In this document: positions 7,667-16,654 of the stretch, one piece after another | Layout: each line of letters opens with the position of its first letter | Position numbering within the stretch: position 1 is the first letter of the stretch | From: SZUA-430 sp964646885 | GTDB lineage: Bacteria > Pseudomonadota > Alphaproteobacteria > Micropepsales > Micropepsaceae | DNA length: 64,000 nt | Assembly: GCA_964646885.1 (NCBI GenBank) | Contig: CAZYFM010000001.1 | Span: 35,259 to 99,258 of the forward strand | Direction of reading: 5' to 3' | The notes under the pieces: generated by a model | Seen by the model: the letters and a program-made list of their open reading frames with translations, nothing else | What the model was told of the DNA's origin: nothing | Database searches by the model: none | Program-made: the position numbers and the translations under genes

Positions 7667-9736
7667 GTGGCCATCGACATTGTCTTCGTCCCGCACGTTT
7701 CAGACGCCACGCTGCTGGCGCTGATCGCGCTGTCGGTGGCCCTCGTGGGCGCAGGAGCGCTGCTGCGCGCACCAGGCATCATCTGGCGCACCATCGCCAT
7801 GGCAGGTGCAATCCTGGTCCTGGCCAACCCCTCGATCATCGAGGAAGAGCGGCGCGGACTTCCCGACGTGGCCGTGATCATTGCCGACCAGTCCCAGAGC
7901 CAGGCCATCGGCGACCGCTCGCGCCTTGTCACTGAAACCGTCGCAAAGCTGCGCGAGAAGCTCTCGGCCGAGAAGGATCTCGAGGTGCGGGTCGTCAACG
8001 TGTCGGAGCGGCAGAACCGCTCCAATGACGGTGGGACCAGCCTCATCGGCCCGATGAAGGAAGCCCTCGCCGACGTTCCGCCGGATCGCATCGGTGGCGC
8101 CATCCTCGTGACGGATGGACAGGTGCATGATGTGCCGGCTCAGGCCGCAGCCGATGTGGGCTATCCGGTGCATGCCCTTCTGACCGGCGCCCCCGACGAA
8201 CGGGACCGCAAGCTGACGGTCCTTCAGGCACCGCGCTTCGGTATCGTCAATGAACCCGTGAAGTTCACCTTCCGCGTCGACGACTTTGGCACGGACACAC
8301 CCGTCGCTTCCAATGTCGAGGTACGCATCGACGGCAAGCTCGTTGAAACCGTGACCGCAAAGTCAGGCGAGGACACGGCGCTTGAATTGCGGCTGCCGCA
8401 CGGCGGCGAGAACGTCATCGAGTTGGGCGTCGAGGAAGGTCCGCGCGAACTCACCCTGCTCAACAACAGGGCCGCGGTAGTCACCACCGGCATCCGGGAC
8501 CAGCTCAAGGTCCTGCTGGTGTCCGGAGAACCGCACGCGGGCGAACGCACGCTGCGCAACCTTCTCAAGGCAGACCCGTCGGTCTCCCTCGTTCACTTCA
8601 CGATTCTCCGCCCGCCCGAGAAACAGGACGGCACGCCTGTCGACGAGCTCTCGCTGATTGCCTTCCCGACCCGCGAGCTGTTCGACGAAAAGCTGGGCGA
8701 GTTCAACCTGATCATCTTCGATCGCTACCAGCGTCGCGGTATCCTGCAGCTGGCCTACTACGAGAACATTGCGCGCTACGTCGAGAACGGCGGCGCGCTG
8801 CTCGTGACATCGGGACCTGAGTACGCAACGCCTTACAGCCTCTATCGCTCGCCGGTCTCCTCGATCCTCCCCGCCGAGCCGCTGGAGGACGTGATCGAGC
8901 AGGGATTCAAGCCGCGCCTCACGGAACAGGGACTGAAGCACCCTGTCACCGCAGGCCTCCCGGGTTCCAACACCGGCAACACGCCTCCCGCCTGGGGACG
9001 CTGGTTCAGGCTGGTACAGTCATCGGTCATCAGCGGACAGACAATCATGAGTGGCGCCGGAGACAAGCCGCTGCTCGTGCTCAATCGCGTCGGCCAGGGA
9101 CGCGTGGCACTGCTCCTGTCCGATCATGCCTGGCTCTGGACCAGAGGCTTTGAAGGTGGTGGCCCGCAGGCCGAATTGCTCAGGCGCCTTGCGCACTGGC
9201 TGATGCAGGAACCCGACCTTGAGGAAGAGCGGCTGCATGGATCAGTCTCGGGCAATCGCCTGCTCATCAACCGCCGTACCATGGCCGAGAAGGCATCAAG
9301 CGTCGAAGTCACTTTCCCGTCCGGCCGGAAGGAAACCGTTTCGCTGACGGCTGCAGAAGATGGCAGCTTCGCCGGCACGCTCAAGGCCGAGGAGATGGGG
9401 CTCTACCGCCTGCGCGACGGAAAGCTGAGCGCCGTCGCGGCCGCTGGTCCCCTCAACCCGAAGGAACTGTCCGACGTCCGGGCGACGGAGACGTTGCTCT
9501 CGCCTTTCATCACGGCGAACCGAGGTGGCATCAGCTGGATCCGGAAGGATGGCATTCCGGAAATCCGCCGCACGAAGCCGGGCCGCAACGCTGCTGACAG
9601 TGGATGGATGGGACTGCAGGCCAACGAGGCTTACGCGGTAAGCTCCACGCGGCAGACTCCCCTCTTCCATCCGGCGCTGGCGCTGCTGATGGTGATCGGC
9701 GGCCTACTTGCCGGCTGGCGGCGTGAAGGACGCTAG
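7667..9736 (+). CDS. large membrane protein with glutamine-amidotransferase-like domain
   Basis: A 689-residue protein with two N-terminal membrane segments (about 10-28 and 38-55), a vWA-like region (V-A-V-I-I-A-D-Q-S-Q-S), an immunoglobulin-like stretch, a class I glutamine-amidotransferase-like domain (with N-G-G-A-L-L-V-T-S-G-P) and one C-terminal membrane segment near 665-683. The start is GTG, 4 bp after the DUF4159 stop. It is the last gene of the MoxR operon. Its 3' end overlaps the convergent GNAT gene by 33 bp. No catalytic cysteine triad is obvious, so the domain is probably a binding fold. Function unknown. Confidence 0.8.
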   Translation: MAIDIVFVPHVSDATLLALIALSVALVGAGALLRAPGIIWRTIAMAGAILVLANPSIIEEERRGLPDVAVIIADQSQSQAIGDRSRLVTETVAKLREKLSAEKDLEVRVVNVSERQNRSNDGGTSLIGPMKEALADVPPDRIGGAILVTDGQVHDVPAQAAADVGYPVHALLTGAPDERDRKLTVLQAPRFGIVNEPVKFTFRVDDFGTDTPVASNVEVRIDGKLVETVTAKSGEDTALELRLPHGGENVIELGVEEGPRELTLLNNRAAVVTTGIRDQLKVLLVSGEPHAGERTLRNLLKADPSVSLVHFTILRPPEKQDGTPVDELSLIAFPTRELFDEKLGEFNLIIFDRYQRRGILQLAYYENIARYVENGGALLVTSGPEYATPYSLYRSPVSSILPAEPLEDVIEQGFKPRLTEQGLKHPVTAGLPGSNTGNTPPAWGRWFRLVQSSVISGQTIMSGAGDKPLLVLNRVGQGRVALLLSDHAWLWTRGFEGGGPQAELLRRLAHWLMQEPDLEEERLHGSVSGNRLLINRRTMAEKASSVEVTFPSGRKETVSLTAAEDGSFAGTLKAEEMGLYRLRDGKLSAVAAAGPLNPKELSDVRATETLLSPFITANRGGISWIRKDGIPEIRRTKPGRNAADSGWMGLQANEAYAVSSTRQTPLFHPALALLMVIGGLLAGWRREGR

Positions 9737-10261
9737 TCCTGCGCCGATGGCGTGCTGGGGTTCATCGACGCCTGGCTTGCACAGTTCGCCCGTGACACCC
9801 TCAAGCGCCCCTGGCACGAGCTCAAGTCCGAGCACGCGATTGTAGTCGACAGGTCCTGGCATCCTGATGCGGCCCGGCGGAAGGATGCGCGCAAAGCCGG
9901 CGCGCGCATAGTAGGCTTCATCACCCACCAGCACGACGATGCGATGACCGAGCTCCTTTGCGCGGGCGAGGCTCGCCTGCATGAGCTGCAGCGCAAAGCC
10001 CTGTCCCTGAAGGTCCGCGCGCACGGCAATCGGACCCAGCATGATAGCAGGTGTACCGGAAATACTCACGGGCCAGTAGCGGACCGTACCCGCAACCTTG
10101 CCATCCACCTCGACAACGAAACCGAGTGCACTGATCGCCTTCACTCCCTCACGCAGGCGATAGGCACTCTTGGCAAAGCGCCCCGGCCCGAACGCGTCCG
10201 AGACAAGCCGGTCCACCGCAGCCGAATCAGCGGCAACCTCCTGACGAACCACAGCCGCCAT
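9704..10261 (-). CDS. GNAT family N-acetyltransferase
   Basis: A 185-residue GNAT acyltransferase. The acetyl-CoA binding motif A is seen as L-G-P-I-A-V then Q-G-Q-G-F-A-L-Q-L-M near residues 75-95, followed by V-L-V-G-D-E-A-Y-Y-A-R-A-G-F, typical of YhbS-like members. The ATG overlaps the stop of the upstream DUF1003 gene (TGATG), suggesting translational coupling. The last eleven codons overlap the 3' end of the convergent membrane protein gene. The substrate is unknown. Confidence 0.87.
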   Translation of the reverse strand: MAAVVRQEVAADSAAVDRLVSDAFGPGRFAKSAYRLREGVKAISALGFVVEVDGKVAGTVRYWPVSISGTPAIMLGPIAVRADLQGQGFALQLMQASLARAKELGHRIVVLVGDEAYYARAGFARILPPGRIRMPGPVDYNRVLGLELVPGALEGVTGELCKPGVDEPQHAIGAGLASFTPPAGK

Positions 10262-10812
10262 CACGCGCCCTGTTTCTTGGAAAGCTCGGCGAGCAGGCGC
10301 GCCATCTCTTCCTGGCGTTCCAGCAGGCGCAGCAGCATCTCGGACTGGAGGTGGTCGACCTTCTCGTGGAGCGCCATGATCTCGAGCTCCGCCTTCAGGT
10401 TGACTTCATAGTCATGCTGCGCCGCCGCACGATCCTTGGAGGACTGCCGGTTCTGGGACATCATGATGATCGGCGCCTGCAGCGCTGCCAGCATCGACAG
10501 CAGCAGGTTCAGGAAGATGAAGGGATAGGGATCAAAGGCGCCCGAAATCAGGATCAGCGTGTTCGTCCCGGTCCACGCGAACAGGACGAAGACGAAGATC
10601 GAGATGAAGGTCCAGGAACCGCCAAACTCGGCGACCTTGTCGGCCAGCCACTGGCCAAAGGTCTCCTTCTGGTCCATCTCGTGCGAGACATCCCGGGACA
10701 CCACGGTGCGGTCCGAGACGTGCTTGAGGATACGCCGCCGCTTCTCGGACGAGTGATCCGTGCCAAGGCCAAGCTTCTGTTCTATGCGCTGAACCCAGCC
10801 ATGCATCTGCAT
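10261..10812 (-). CDS. DUF1003 membrane protein
   Basis: A 183-residue DUF1003 protein with two central membrane helices (about 66-86 and 95-115) separated by D-P-Y-P-F. The second helix leads into the family hallmark A-P-I-I-M-M-S-Q-N-R-Q. A cytoplasmic coiled-coil tail rich in Leu and Glu follows. The start is supported by a perfect AAGGAG eight bases upstream. It is translationally coupled to the GNAT gene. The family has no settled function. Confidence 0.88.
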   Translation of the reverse strand: MQMHGWVQRIEQKLGLGTDHSSEKRRRILKHVSDRTVVSRDVSHEMDQKETFGQWLADKVAEFGGSWTFISIFVFVLFAWTGTNTLILISGAFDPYPFIFLNLLLSMLAALQAPIIMMSQNRQSSKDRAAAQHDYEVNLKAELEIMALHEKVDHLQSEMLLRLLERQEEMARLLAELSKKQGA

Positions 10813-10954
10813 CTCGTACGCTCCTTGCCCGGAATCGGTAGCCCCGCAATAACGCCACCCGCGCCAAAAAACAAACTTCTTGTGGGGGCTGGAACCGGGA
10901 AACGCCGCTCGCTAACGTAGGCCATGTCCGGAATTGCTGAAGGGATTGAAAGAC

Positions 10955-11872
10955 ATGGGAATGCTTGACGGAAAGGTCGTGCTCGTCACCGGTGGTGCGA
11001 ACGGCATTGGCAAGGAATGCGCCCTGCTGGCGGCACGCGAGGGCGCCAGCGTCGTGGTGAACGATCTGGGTGGTTCGGTGGCGGGCGGCGATGAAGGTTC
11101 CGCCGGCCCCGCGGAGATGGTCGCGCGCGAGATCATCGCGGCCGGCGGCAAGGCCGTATCCAACTCCGACTCGATCACGAACCGCGCAGGCGTGAAGCGG
11201 ATGATCGAGCAGGCCAAGGACAGCTTCAAGGGTCTCCACGCAATCATCAATCCCGCCGGCATCCTGCGCGATACGATGTTCCACAAGATGGACGACAAGG
11301 ACTGGGACATGGTGATCGATGTCCACCTGAACGGCGCCTACAACGTATGCCGCGCCTCCATCGAGCACTTCCGCGAGCAGCAGGATGGCGCCTACGTGCT
11401 GTTCACCTCGACCAGCGGCATCATCGGCAATATCGGCCAGGCCAACTATGCCGCCGCGAAGATGGGCGTGGCAGGCCTGTCGCGCATCATCTCGATGGAA
11501 GGCGCACCGAAGAATGTCCGCTCAAACATCATCGCGCCCTTTGCCTGGTCGCGCATGATTGCCACGATCCCGATAAAGGACGAAGCATCGGCCAAGCGCG
11601 TTGAACGCATGCGCAACCACATGCGTGCCGACCAGGTCGCCCAGCTCGCCATCGCGCTGATCGCGCCCCAGTCGAAGGACGTCACGGGACAGGTCTTCGT
11701 CGCCCGCGGCAACGAGATATTCCTGATGTCCCAATCGCGCCCGCTGCGCGGCATGACGCGCATGGAAGGCTGGACACCCGAGACGATCTGCAACCATGCC
11801 TTCCCCGCCATGAAGCCCCAGATGTACGACACCGGTGCGACGGTGTCGGTGTTCGGCTGGGATCCGGTGTGA
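10955..11872 (+). CDS. short-chain dehydrogenase/reductase
   Basis: A 305-residue classical SDR oxidoreductase of the group related to the hydroxyacyl-CoA/17-beta-HSD4 dehydrogenase domain. The NAD(P) motif T-G-G-A-N-G-I-G is at 12-19, N-P-A-G replaces the usual N-N-A-G at 99-102, and the catalytic S152/S154, Y165 and K169 are present. The ATG is preceded by AAGGGA at suitable distance. The stop overlaps the GTG of the following iron-type alcohol dehydrogenase (GTGA), so the two are probably co-translated oxidoreductases of one pathway. The substrate is unknown. Confidence 0.88.
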   Translation: MGMLDGKVVLVTGGANGIGKECALLAAREGASVVVNDLGGSVAGGDEGSAGPAEMVAREIIAAGGKAVSNSDSITNRAGVKRMIEQAKDSFKGLHAIINPAGILRDTMFHKMDDKDWDMVIDVHLNGAYNVCRASIEHFREQQDGAYVLFTSTSGIIGNIGQANYAAAKMGVAGLSRIISMEGAPKNVRSNIIAPFAWSRMIATIPIKDEASAKRVERMRNHMRADQVAQLAIALIAPQSKDVTGQVFVARGNEIFLMSQSRPLRGMTRMEGWTPETICNHAFPAMKPQMYDTGATVSVFGWDPV

Positions 11873-13011
11873 CGGGCACGGTCACGATCAGCGCACTGCC
11901 GCAGGAACGGGTGCACTTCAATGCATCCGTTCGTGACGCGCTGGAGCGCGAGCTCGCAGCACTGGGCAGCCGGCGCATCTTCCTGGCAACGTCTCGAACG
12001 CTCAGGCGCGAGACGGCAGCCGTGTCGCTCATCACGGGAACACTGGGCAGTCGCTGCGTGGCCATCTTCGACGGCATCGCGGAACATTCGGAACTCGAAA
12101 GCGTTGCGGCCGCGCTGCGTGAGGCGCGGCGCGTCAACGCCGACCTTCTCGTGGGCGTGGGCGGCGGCTCCATCATCGACGCCCTGAAAATCGTCCAGTT
12201 CGGCCTTGCGACTGGCGCGGCGACGGTCGATGAACTCCTGGCGCAGGGAAAGCTCAAGCCACAGGTAGGCAACGGCATCCGCCAGCTCGCCATTCCCACC
12301 ACACTGTCCGGTGCCGAGACGACGCCAGCCGGTGGAGGGACCGATGGCAAGCGCGGCATCAAGCTGGGCTTCGCGAGCCCGTTCCTCGTACCCGTCAGTG
12401 TGATCTATGACCCGGCCCTGGGAGCCCTGTCCCCGGAATGGCTCTGGCTGTCCTCCGCCCTGCGCGGCGTCGACCATTGTTGTGAAGGGCTGCTCGCGAG
12501 AAGCGCCAGCCTTGTCAGCGATGCGAACCTGCTGCAGGCCCTCCGGATCTTCTCCACCACGCTGCGTCGCACGAAGCTTGTACCCGGCGACCCGCAAGCC
12601 CGCAGCGACGCGCAGATGGCGGCCTGGCTCGCCTGCACCGGTTCCTTCAGGGCTGGCTCCGGCGCAAGCCACGGCATTGGCTACATCCTCGGCGGGCGCT
12701 ATGGCGTCCACCACGGCCATGGCAGCTGCATCATGCTTCCCCATGTTCTGCGCTGGAATGAGCCCGTGACCTCTGAACGGCAGAAGCTCATCAGCGAAGC
12801 CATGGGGCGACCGTCGATGTCAGCGGGAGATGCCGTCGCCGGGCTCGTGGCGGACCTTGGCCTGCCCGCGCGCCTGCGGGACGTCGGTATCACCAGGGAC
12901 ATGCTGCCGCGTATCGCGGAAGAGGCCGCCACGCATCCCGTGGTGCGAACCAATCCGCGCGAGATCAATGGCAGCCGCGACGTGCTCCAGATCCTCGAAC
13001 ACGCCTGGTAG
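11869..13011 (+). CDS. iron-containing alcohol dehydrogenase family protein
   Basis: A 380-residue group III iron-type dehydrogenase, closest in appearance to maleylacetate-reductase-like members. The nucleotide motif G-V-G-G-G-S-I-I-D is near 97-105. The metal region shows H near R-G-V-D-H-C-C, A-S-H-G-I-G-Y, and H-H-G-H-G-S. The GTG start overlaps the SDR stop by four bases. The pairing with an SDR suggests consecutive redox steps on one substrate, but no ring-cleavage genes are nearby to name a pathway. Confidence 0.85.
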   Translation: MTGTVTISALPQERVHFNASVRDALERELAALGSRRIFLATSRTLRRETAAVSLITGTLGSRCVAIFDGIAEHSELESVAAALREARRVNADLLVGVGGGSIIDALKIVQFGLATGAATVDELLAQGKLKPQVGNGIRQLAIPTTLSGAETTPAGGGTDGKRGIKLGFASPFLVPVSVIYDPALGALSPEWLWLSSALRGVDHCCEGLLARSASLVSDANLLQALRIFSTTLRRTKLVPGDPQARSDAQMAAWLACTGSFRAGSGASHGIGYILGGRYGVHHGHGSCIMLPHVLRWNEPVTSERQKLISEAMGRPSMSAGDAVAGLVADLGLPARLRDVGITRDMLPRIAEEAATHPVVRTNPREINGSRDVLQILEHAW

Positions 13012-13013
13012 GC

Positions 13014-13502
13014 TCACCAGTTCGTGGATCGGGGGACACCTTGAAGGAACTCCGCAAGGCGCCGTCGCGTGCCGCCCGTGGTCCCCTTCGGGAGGTCGGC
13101 TGAAGGGAAGAAACGCGCCTCGGCAATCTCGAGGACCCGCGCCTTGCCTTCGATGCTGTCCCACTCCCGCACGACATAGAGCCCGATATGATCGGACTTG
13201 TTCTCCGTCAGGCTGAGGAAGACACCATGCAGTGCCGGTTCGCCGCGCGCCGCCAGCAAGGCTTCCTCGCGCAGTTCGCGGACGGCAGCATCCACCATGG
13301 CTTCGCGCCGGTCGACGGCGCCGCCCGGAAAATGCCAGCCCGGCGCGTAGGTATGGCGGACGAGCAGCACATTGTCCTGCGCGTCCAGGACCGCCACACG
13401 CACCCCCAGGGTCAGCGGCCATCGCCCGCGCCGGGACGCCTTGAGCGCCCGGTTGTAAAGTGACGTCGCAGTGCCGACCGTTCGGCTCAGAATCGTTGCC
13501 AT
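13014..13502 (-). CDS. Nudix hydrolase
   Basis: A 162-residue Nudix protein. The box is G-G-A-V-D then R-R-E-A through R-E-L-R-E-E, preceded by the strand V-L-L-V-R-H-T-Y and W-H-F-P-G-G. The last motif residue is A-L-L instead of the usual small glycine, a mild deviation. It is convergent with the iron-type dehydrogenase (2 bp apart). The upstream gap is shared with the flagellin-like gene. The substrate cannot be assigned. Confidence 0.85.
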   Translation of the reverse strand: MATILSRTVGTATSLYNRALKASRRGRWPLTLGVRVAVLDAQDNVLLVRHTYAPGWHFPGGAVDRREAMVDAAVRELREEALLAARGEPALHGVFLSLTENKSDHIGLYVVREWDSIEGKARVLEIAEARFFPSADLPKGTTGGTRRRLAEFLQGVPRSTNW

Positions 13503-13523
13503 GATTGCCTCTGAACGATTCTG

Positions 13524-13538
13524 TTAATGCGCAATAAA
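13524..13538. promoter_or_regulatory. weak CtrA-like box before the flagellin-like gene
   Basis: TTAA-N7-TAAA differs from the CtrA consensus TTAA-N7-TTAA at one of the eight defined positions. It lies about 80 bp before the flagellin-like gene start. It is weaker evidence than the exact boxes before motA and chpT. Confidence 0.3.
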
Positions 13539-13614
13539 CACTGTTCAGTAAAGCGTCCCTAACCCGGAGCCCCTAATCTGCCGCATTGGATTTGCCTTGA
13601 ACTGGGGATGGGAT

Positions 13615-14268
13615 ATGCCGACCAACACGAACCGCGCTGAAGCCAGGAGCCTCTTCGCATTCGCCCGCCGCGTCCTGTCGGGCACCGAAGAACCGGCACC
13701 GGCACCCGCCGAGCCCGTCGACATCCGCTCGGGCATTGACCGCGCCCTCCGCCTGACCCGCCGCACGCCCGCCACGCCCAAGACCGTCGAGGAGGCCGCC
13801 GCCCGCGCCGTGTCTGCCGTCGAGGGCACGCTGGTCGCCATCGACACGATCCATGACTACCTGCGCGAAGCACTTGACCTGACCGCATCGGCCCTCGCGG
13901 CGCCGGACGCGACCAAGCGCGCCATGATCGCCGACCGCTATGAAGAACTCCGCTCGCGCATCGACACGGTCGCCGCCGGCGCCGTGTTCGAAGGCGTGAA
14001 CCTGATCGACAGCGGCCGCGACTCCATCGAGATCAAGCTGCCCGCAGCCGGCGAGCCCCGCCACTCCATCGGCCACATCACGCTGGTCGCAGGCGAGCGC
14101 GGCCTGTCGCTGAAAGCCCCTTCCGAACTCTTTTCTTCCGATGACGAGATCGAGGTCGCCCGCCACACGCTGGTGGCAGCCCGCGAGCGCCTGTCACGCG
14201 CGGCAGAAACCTTCCTGAACCAGGCCAGCGTGCTCGCCCCGCACCTCGGCATGACGCAGGCCGACTGA
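13615..14268 (+). CDS. flagellin-like protein lacking the canonical N-terminus
   Basis: A 217-residue protein whose centre resembles the D1 region of flagellins. Residues about 66-130 read as a long amphipathic helix (A-V-E-G-T-L-V-A-I-D-T-I), then R-S-R-I-D-T-V-A-A-G-A, then F-E-G-V-N-L-I-D-S-G. This parallels flagellin E-I-D-R-I-A and F-N-G-x-x-L-L-D-G. The C-terminal helix (A-R-H-T-L-V-A-A-R-E-R-L) resembles the flagellin C-terminal coil. The N-terminal 60 residues are Pro/Ala/Arg-rich and unlike the D0 export and assembly region. The ATG has GGGGA seven bases upstream. Assignment is by pattern; it may be a chaperone, regulator or decoy. Confidence 0.6.
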   Translation: MPTNTNRAEARSLFAFARRVLSGTEEPAPAPAEPVDIRSGIDRALRLTRRTPATPKTVEEAAARAVSAVEGTLVAIDTIHDYLREALDLTASALAAPDATKRAMIADRYEELRSRIDTVAAGAVFEGVNLIDSGRDSIEIKLPAAGEPRHSIGHITLVAGERGLSLKAPSELFSSDDEIEVARHTLVAARERLSRAAETFLNQASVLAPHLGMTQAD

Positions 14269-14328
14269 GCCGGCGCTTCTCTTTCCGCGCCGCATCTCCT
14301 ACCCTGTCGCCCTGACCAAGAGGGCGAC

Positions 14329-15150
14329 ATGACGGCACAACAGGCAAACGCAGAGCAGATCCAGTACTGGAACGGCGTGGCAGGCCAGAAATGGGTGACG
14401 GCGCAGGACCGCCTGGACTCCATGCTCCAGCCCTTCACCGACCGCCTCATGGCAGAAGCCGCCGTGAAGCCCGGCGAGCGCGTCCTCGACATCGGATGCG
14501 GCTGCGGCGCCACGACGGTGGCCCTCGCACAGGCGGGAGCCAAGGCAACGGGACTGGACGTATCCGAACCCATGCTCGCCCGCGCCCGTGATCGCGCCCC
14601 GGGCATTCCCTTCCTCGCATCCGACGCCGCCACGCACGCCTTCGGCGGCGACCATGACGCTCTCTTCTCGCGCTTCGGCGTCATGTTTTTCAGCGACCCG
14701 GACAACGCTTTCCTCAACATGCGCAAGGCCCTGAAGCCTGGCGGTCGCGTGGTCTTCGCCTGCTGGCGCGACTGGCGCGAGAACGAGTGGGTTCGTGTCC
14801 CCGTTTCAGCCGTGCGCCCCGTGATGCCGCCGCAGCCGCAACTCGGCCCCGAGGACCCTGGACCCTTCTCCTTCGCCGACCTCGCCCGCGTCCGGCGAAT
14901 CCTCACCCATGCGGGCTTCGACCGGATCACGATCCAGCCCTTCGACACGCCCATGGTGCTCGGCGCCACCATCGCAGACGCCACCGCCCACGTCTCCGAG
15001 ATCGGCCCCGTCTCGCGCATGCTCACCGACGCGCCGGCCGACCTCCGCGACAAGGCCCTGAATGCCCTTGGACTGGCCATGCAGCCCTACGCAGGCCGCT
15101 CGCCCGTCACCATGGGCGGCGCGGTGTGGATCGTGTCCGCGAGGAACTGA
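14329..15150 (+). CDS. class I SAM-dependent methyltransferase
   Basis: A 273-residue methyltransferase of the UbiE/Methyltransf_11-25 kind. SAM motif I is V-L-D-I-G-C-G-C-G-A-T-T at about 52-63. The acidic residue ending strand 2 is in G-L-D-V-S-E-P. Motif III is L-K-P-G-G-R-V-V-F. The region after it (residues about 145-230) is probably a substrate cap. It is followed after 5 bp by the NTF2-like gene on the same strand. The substrate is unknown. Confidence 0.88.
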   Translation: MTAQQANAEQIQYWNGVAGQKWVTAQDRLDSMLQPFTDRLMAEAAVKPGERVLDIGCGCGATTVALAQAGAKATGLDVSEPMLARARDRAPGIPFLASDAATHAFGGDHDALFSRFGVMFFSDPDNAFLNMRKALKPGGRVVFACWRDWRENEWVRVPVSAVRPVMPPQPQLGPEDPGPFSFADLARVRRILTHAGFDRITIQPFDTPMVLGATIADATAHVSEIGPVSRMLTDAPADLRDKALNALGLAMQPYAGRSPVTMGGAVWIVSARN

Positions 15151-15155
15151 CCATC

Positions 15156-15647
15156 ATGACCCAATCCGAATTCGAAGCCCTGCTGGCCCGCTTCAGCGAT
15201 GCCGCCACCGCCGGCGACGGACAGGCCTTCGCCGCCTGCTTCACGCCCGACGGCGTCTACAACGACTACATCTACGGCCCCCACAAGGGCCACGACTCCA
15301 TCGCGGACATGCTGGTGAACCTCTTCCACCGCGACGCCACGAGCTATGACTGGCGCATGTTCGACCCCGTCTGCCACGGCGACACGGGCTATGCCTGGTC
15401 GCTGTCGAAGTTCAACTCGACGATACCCGAGTTCCAGGGACGTGATGTCGTCATTGACGGCATGAGCCGCTTCCGTCTCCGCGACGGCCTGATCGCCGAG
15501 TATTGGGAAAGCGTGAACGGCGGCGTGGCCATGGTCCAGCTTGGCGTGGCCGCACCGCGCATCGAGAAGGTCCTCAGGCGCTGGGCCGGCTGGCTGCGTG
15601 ACCGTCCCGAGGTCCAGGCCTATCTGGCAGGTAAACCCCGCCGCTGA
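15156..15647 (+). CDS. SnoaL/NTF2-like protein
   Basis: A 163-residue small cone-shaped NTF2/SnoaL-like protein. Features are an N-terminal helix F-E-A-L-L-A-R-F, F-A-A-C-F-T-P-D-G-V-Y-N-D (the D-G-x-Y pocket motif), and late strands F-R-L-R-D-G-L-I-A-E-Y-W-E. It follows the methyltransferase by five bases, so the pair is probably one transcript. Such folds serve as isomerases, hydratases or binding proteins; nothing narrows it here. Confidence 0.82.
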   Translation: MTQSEFEALLARFSDAATAGDGQAFAACFTPDGVYNDYIYGPHKGHDSIADMLVNLFHRDATSYDWRMFDPVCHGDTGYAWSLSKFNSTIPEFQGRDVVIDGMSRFRLRDGLIAEYWESVNGGVAMVQLGVAAPRIEKVLRRWAGWLRDRPEVQAYLAGKPRR

Positions 15648-15649
15648 CG

Positions 15650-15664
15650 TTAACGGCGCCTTAA
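15650..15664. promoter_or_regulatory. CtrA box upstream of motA (exact match)
   Basis: TTAA-CGGCGCC-TTAA is an exact match to the alphaproteobacterial CtrA recognition sequence TTAA-N7-TTAA. It begins 3 bp after the NTF2-like stop codon and ends 113 bp before the motA start. A second TTTAAG half-site lies near 15693. The location fits control of motA by the CtrA protein encoded at 49285. Confidence 0.75.
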
Positions 15665-15777
15665 GACTTCCCCTTGGTTTGCTTCAACGATCTTTAAGCG
15701 CTGGAAGGCATACTGCAGCCAACAAGAACCAAGACTGCGCGCACGTACGCGTGGGGTAAGAGTCGGCTGCGCTGTAA

Positions 15778-16650
15778 ATGTTCCAGATCGGTGGAATCAT
15801 TTTCGTCTTCGTGACCGTGTTCGGCGGCTATGTGCTTGCCGGCGGAAGCTTCGACGTCATTCTTCATGCCCTTCCCTACGAAGGCACCCAGATCCTTGGC
15901 GCTGCCGTCGGCGCCATGCTGATTGCGTCTTCTGGCCCGACGCTCAAGGCGACGCTGGGCTCGTTCGGCAAGATCATGGCCGGCTCGAAGTGGAAGCAGA
16001 AGGACTATGTCGACCTGCTCTGCCTGCTCTTCACGCTGACGAAGACCATGAAGTCAAAGGGCATGATCGCGCTCGAGCAGCACATCGAGAAGCCCGAAGA
16101 GTCCAACATCTTCAAGCACTATCCGCGCATCATCAAGGACCACTTCGCGATCGACTTCATCTGCGACACGATCCGCATGATGACCATGAGCCTCGAGGAT
16201 CCGCACCAGGTCGAGACGGCCATGGAGAAGCAGCTCGAGAAGCATCACCACGAGGCCCTCGCCGGCGCCCACTCCTTCCAGAGCATGGCAGACGGCATGC
16301 CCGCCCTCGGCATCGTCGCCGCCGTGTTGGGCGTCATCAAGACCATGGGCTCGATCACCGAGCCGCCTGAAGTCCTCGGCGAAATGATCGGTGGCGCGCT
16401 CGTCGGTACCTTCTTCGGCGTGTTCGTGGCCTACGGCTTCCTCGCGCCGATGGCCACGCGCATCAAGGGCGCCGTGGACGAGGAGGGCCTGTTCTACCAG
16501 GTCATCCGCGACGTGCTCGTCGCACATCTGCACGGCAACGCGGCGCAGGTCTCCGTCGAGATCGGCCGCGGCAGCGTCCCCAGCCACTTCCAGCCGTCCT
16601 TCGCGGAGCTGGAAACGGCGATGAACGCAGCGCCCGGCGACAAGGGCTAG
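15778..16650 (+). CDS. motA: flagellar motor stator protein MotA
   Basis: A 290-residue inner-membrane stator subunit that forms the proton channel with MotB and pushes on FliG. Hydrophobic helices lie at about 1-22 and 32-52, with a large cytoplasmic loop (about 60-165) and two more helices (about 170-190 and 203-222). The P-A-L-G-I-V-A-A-V-L-G motif of helix 3 and the loop charges (R and E residues) typical of MotA are present. motB is not adjacent, unlike in enterics. The start follows a 130-bp gap holding the CtrA box; its ribosome-binding site is weak. Confidence 0.95.
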   Translation: MFQIGGIIFVFVTVFGGYVLAGGSFDVILHALPYEGTQILGAAVGAMLIASSGPTLKATLGSFGKIMAGSKWKQKDYVDLLCLLFTLTKTMKSKGMIALEQHIEKPEESNIFKHYPRIIKDHFAIDFICDTIRMMTMSLEDPHQVETAMEKQLEKHHHEALAGAHSFQSMADGMPALGIVAAVLGVIKTMGSITEPPEVLGEMIGGALVGTFFGVFVAYGFLAPMATRIKGAVDEEGLFYQVIRDVLVAHLHGNAAQVSVEIGRGSVPSHFQPSFAELETAMNAAPGDKG

Positions 16651-16654
16651 CCGC

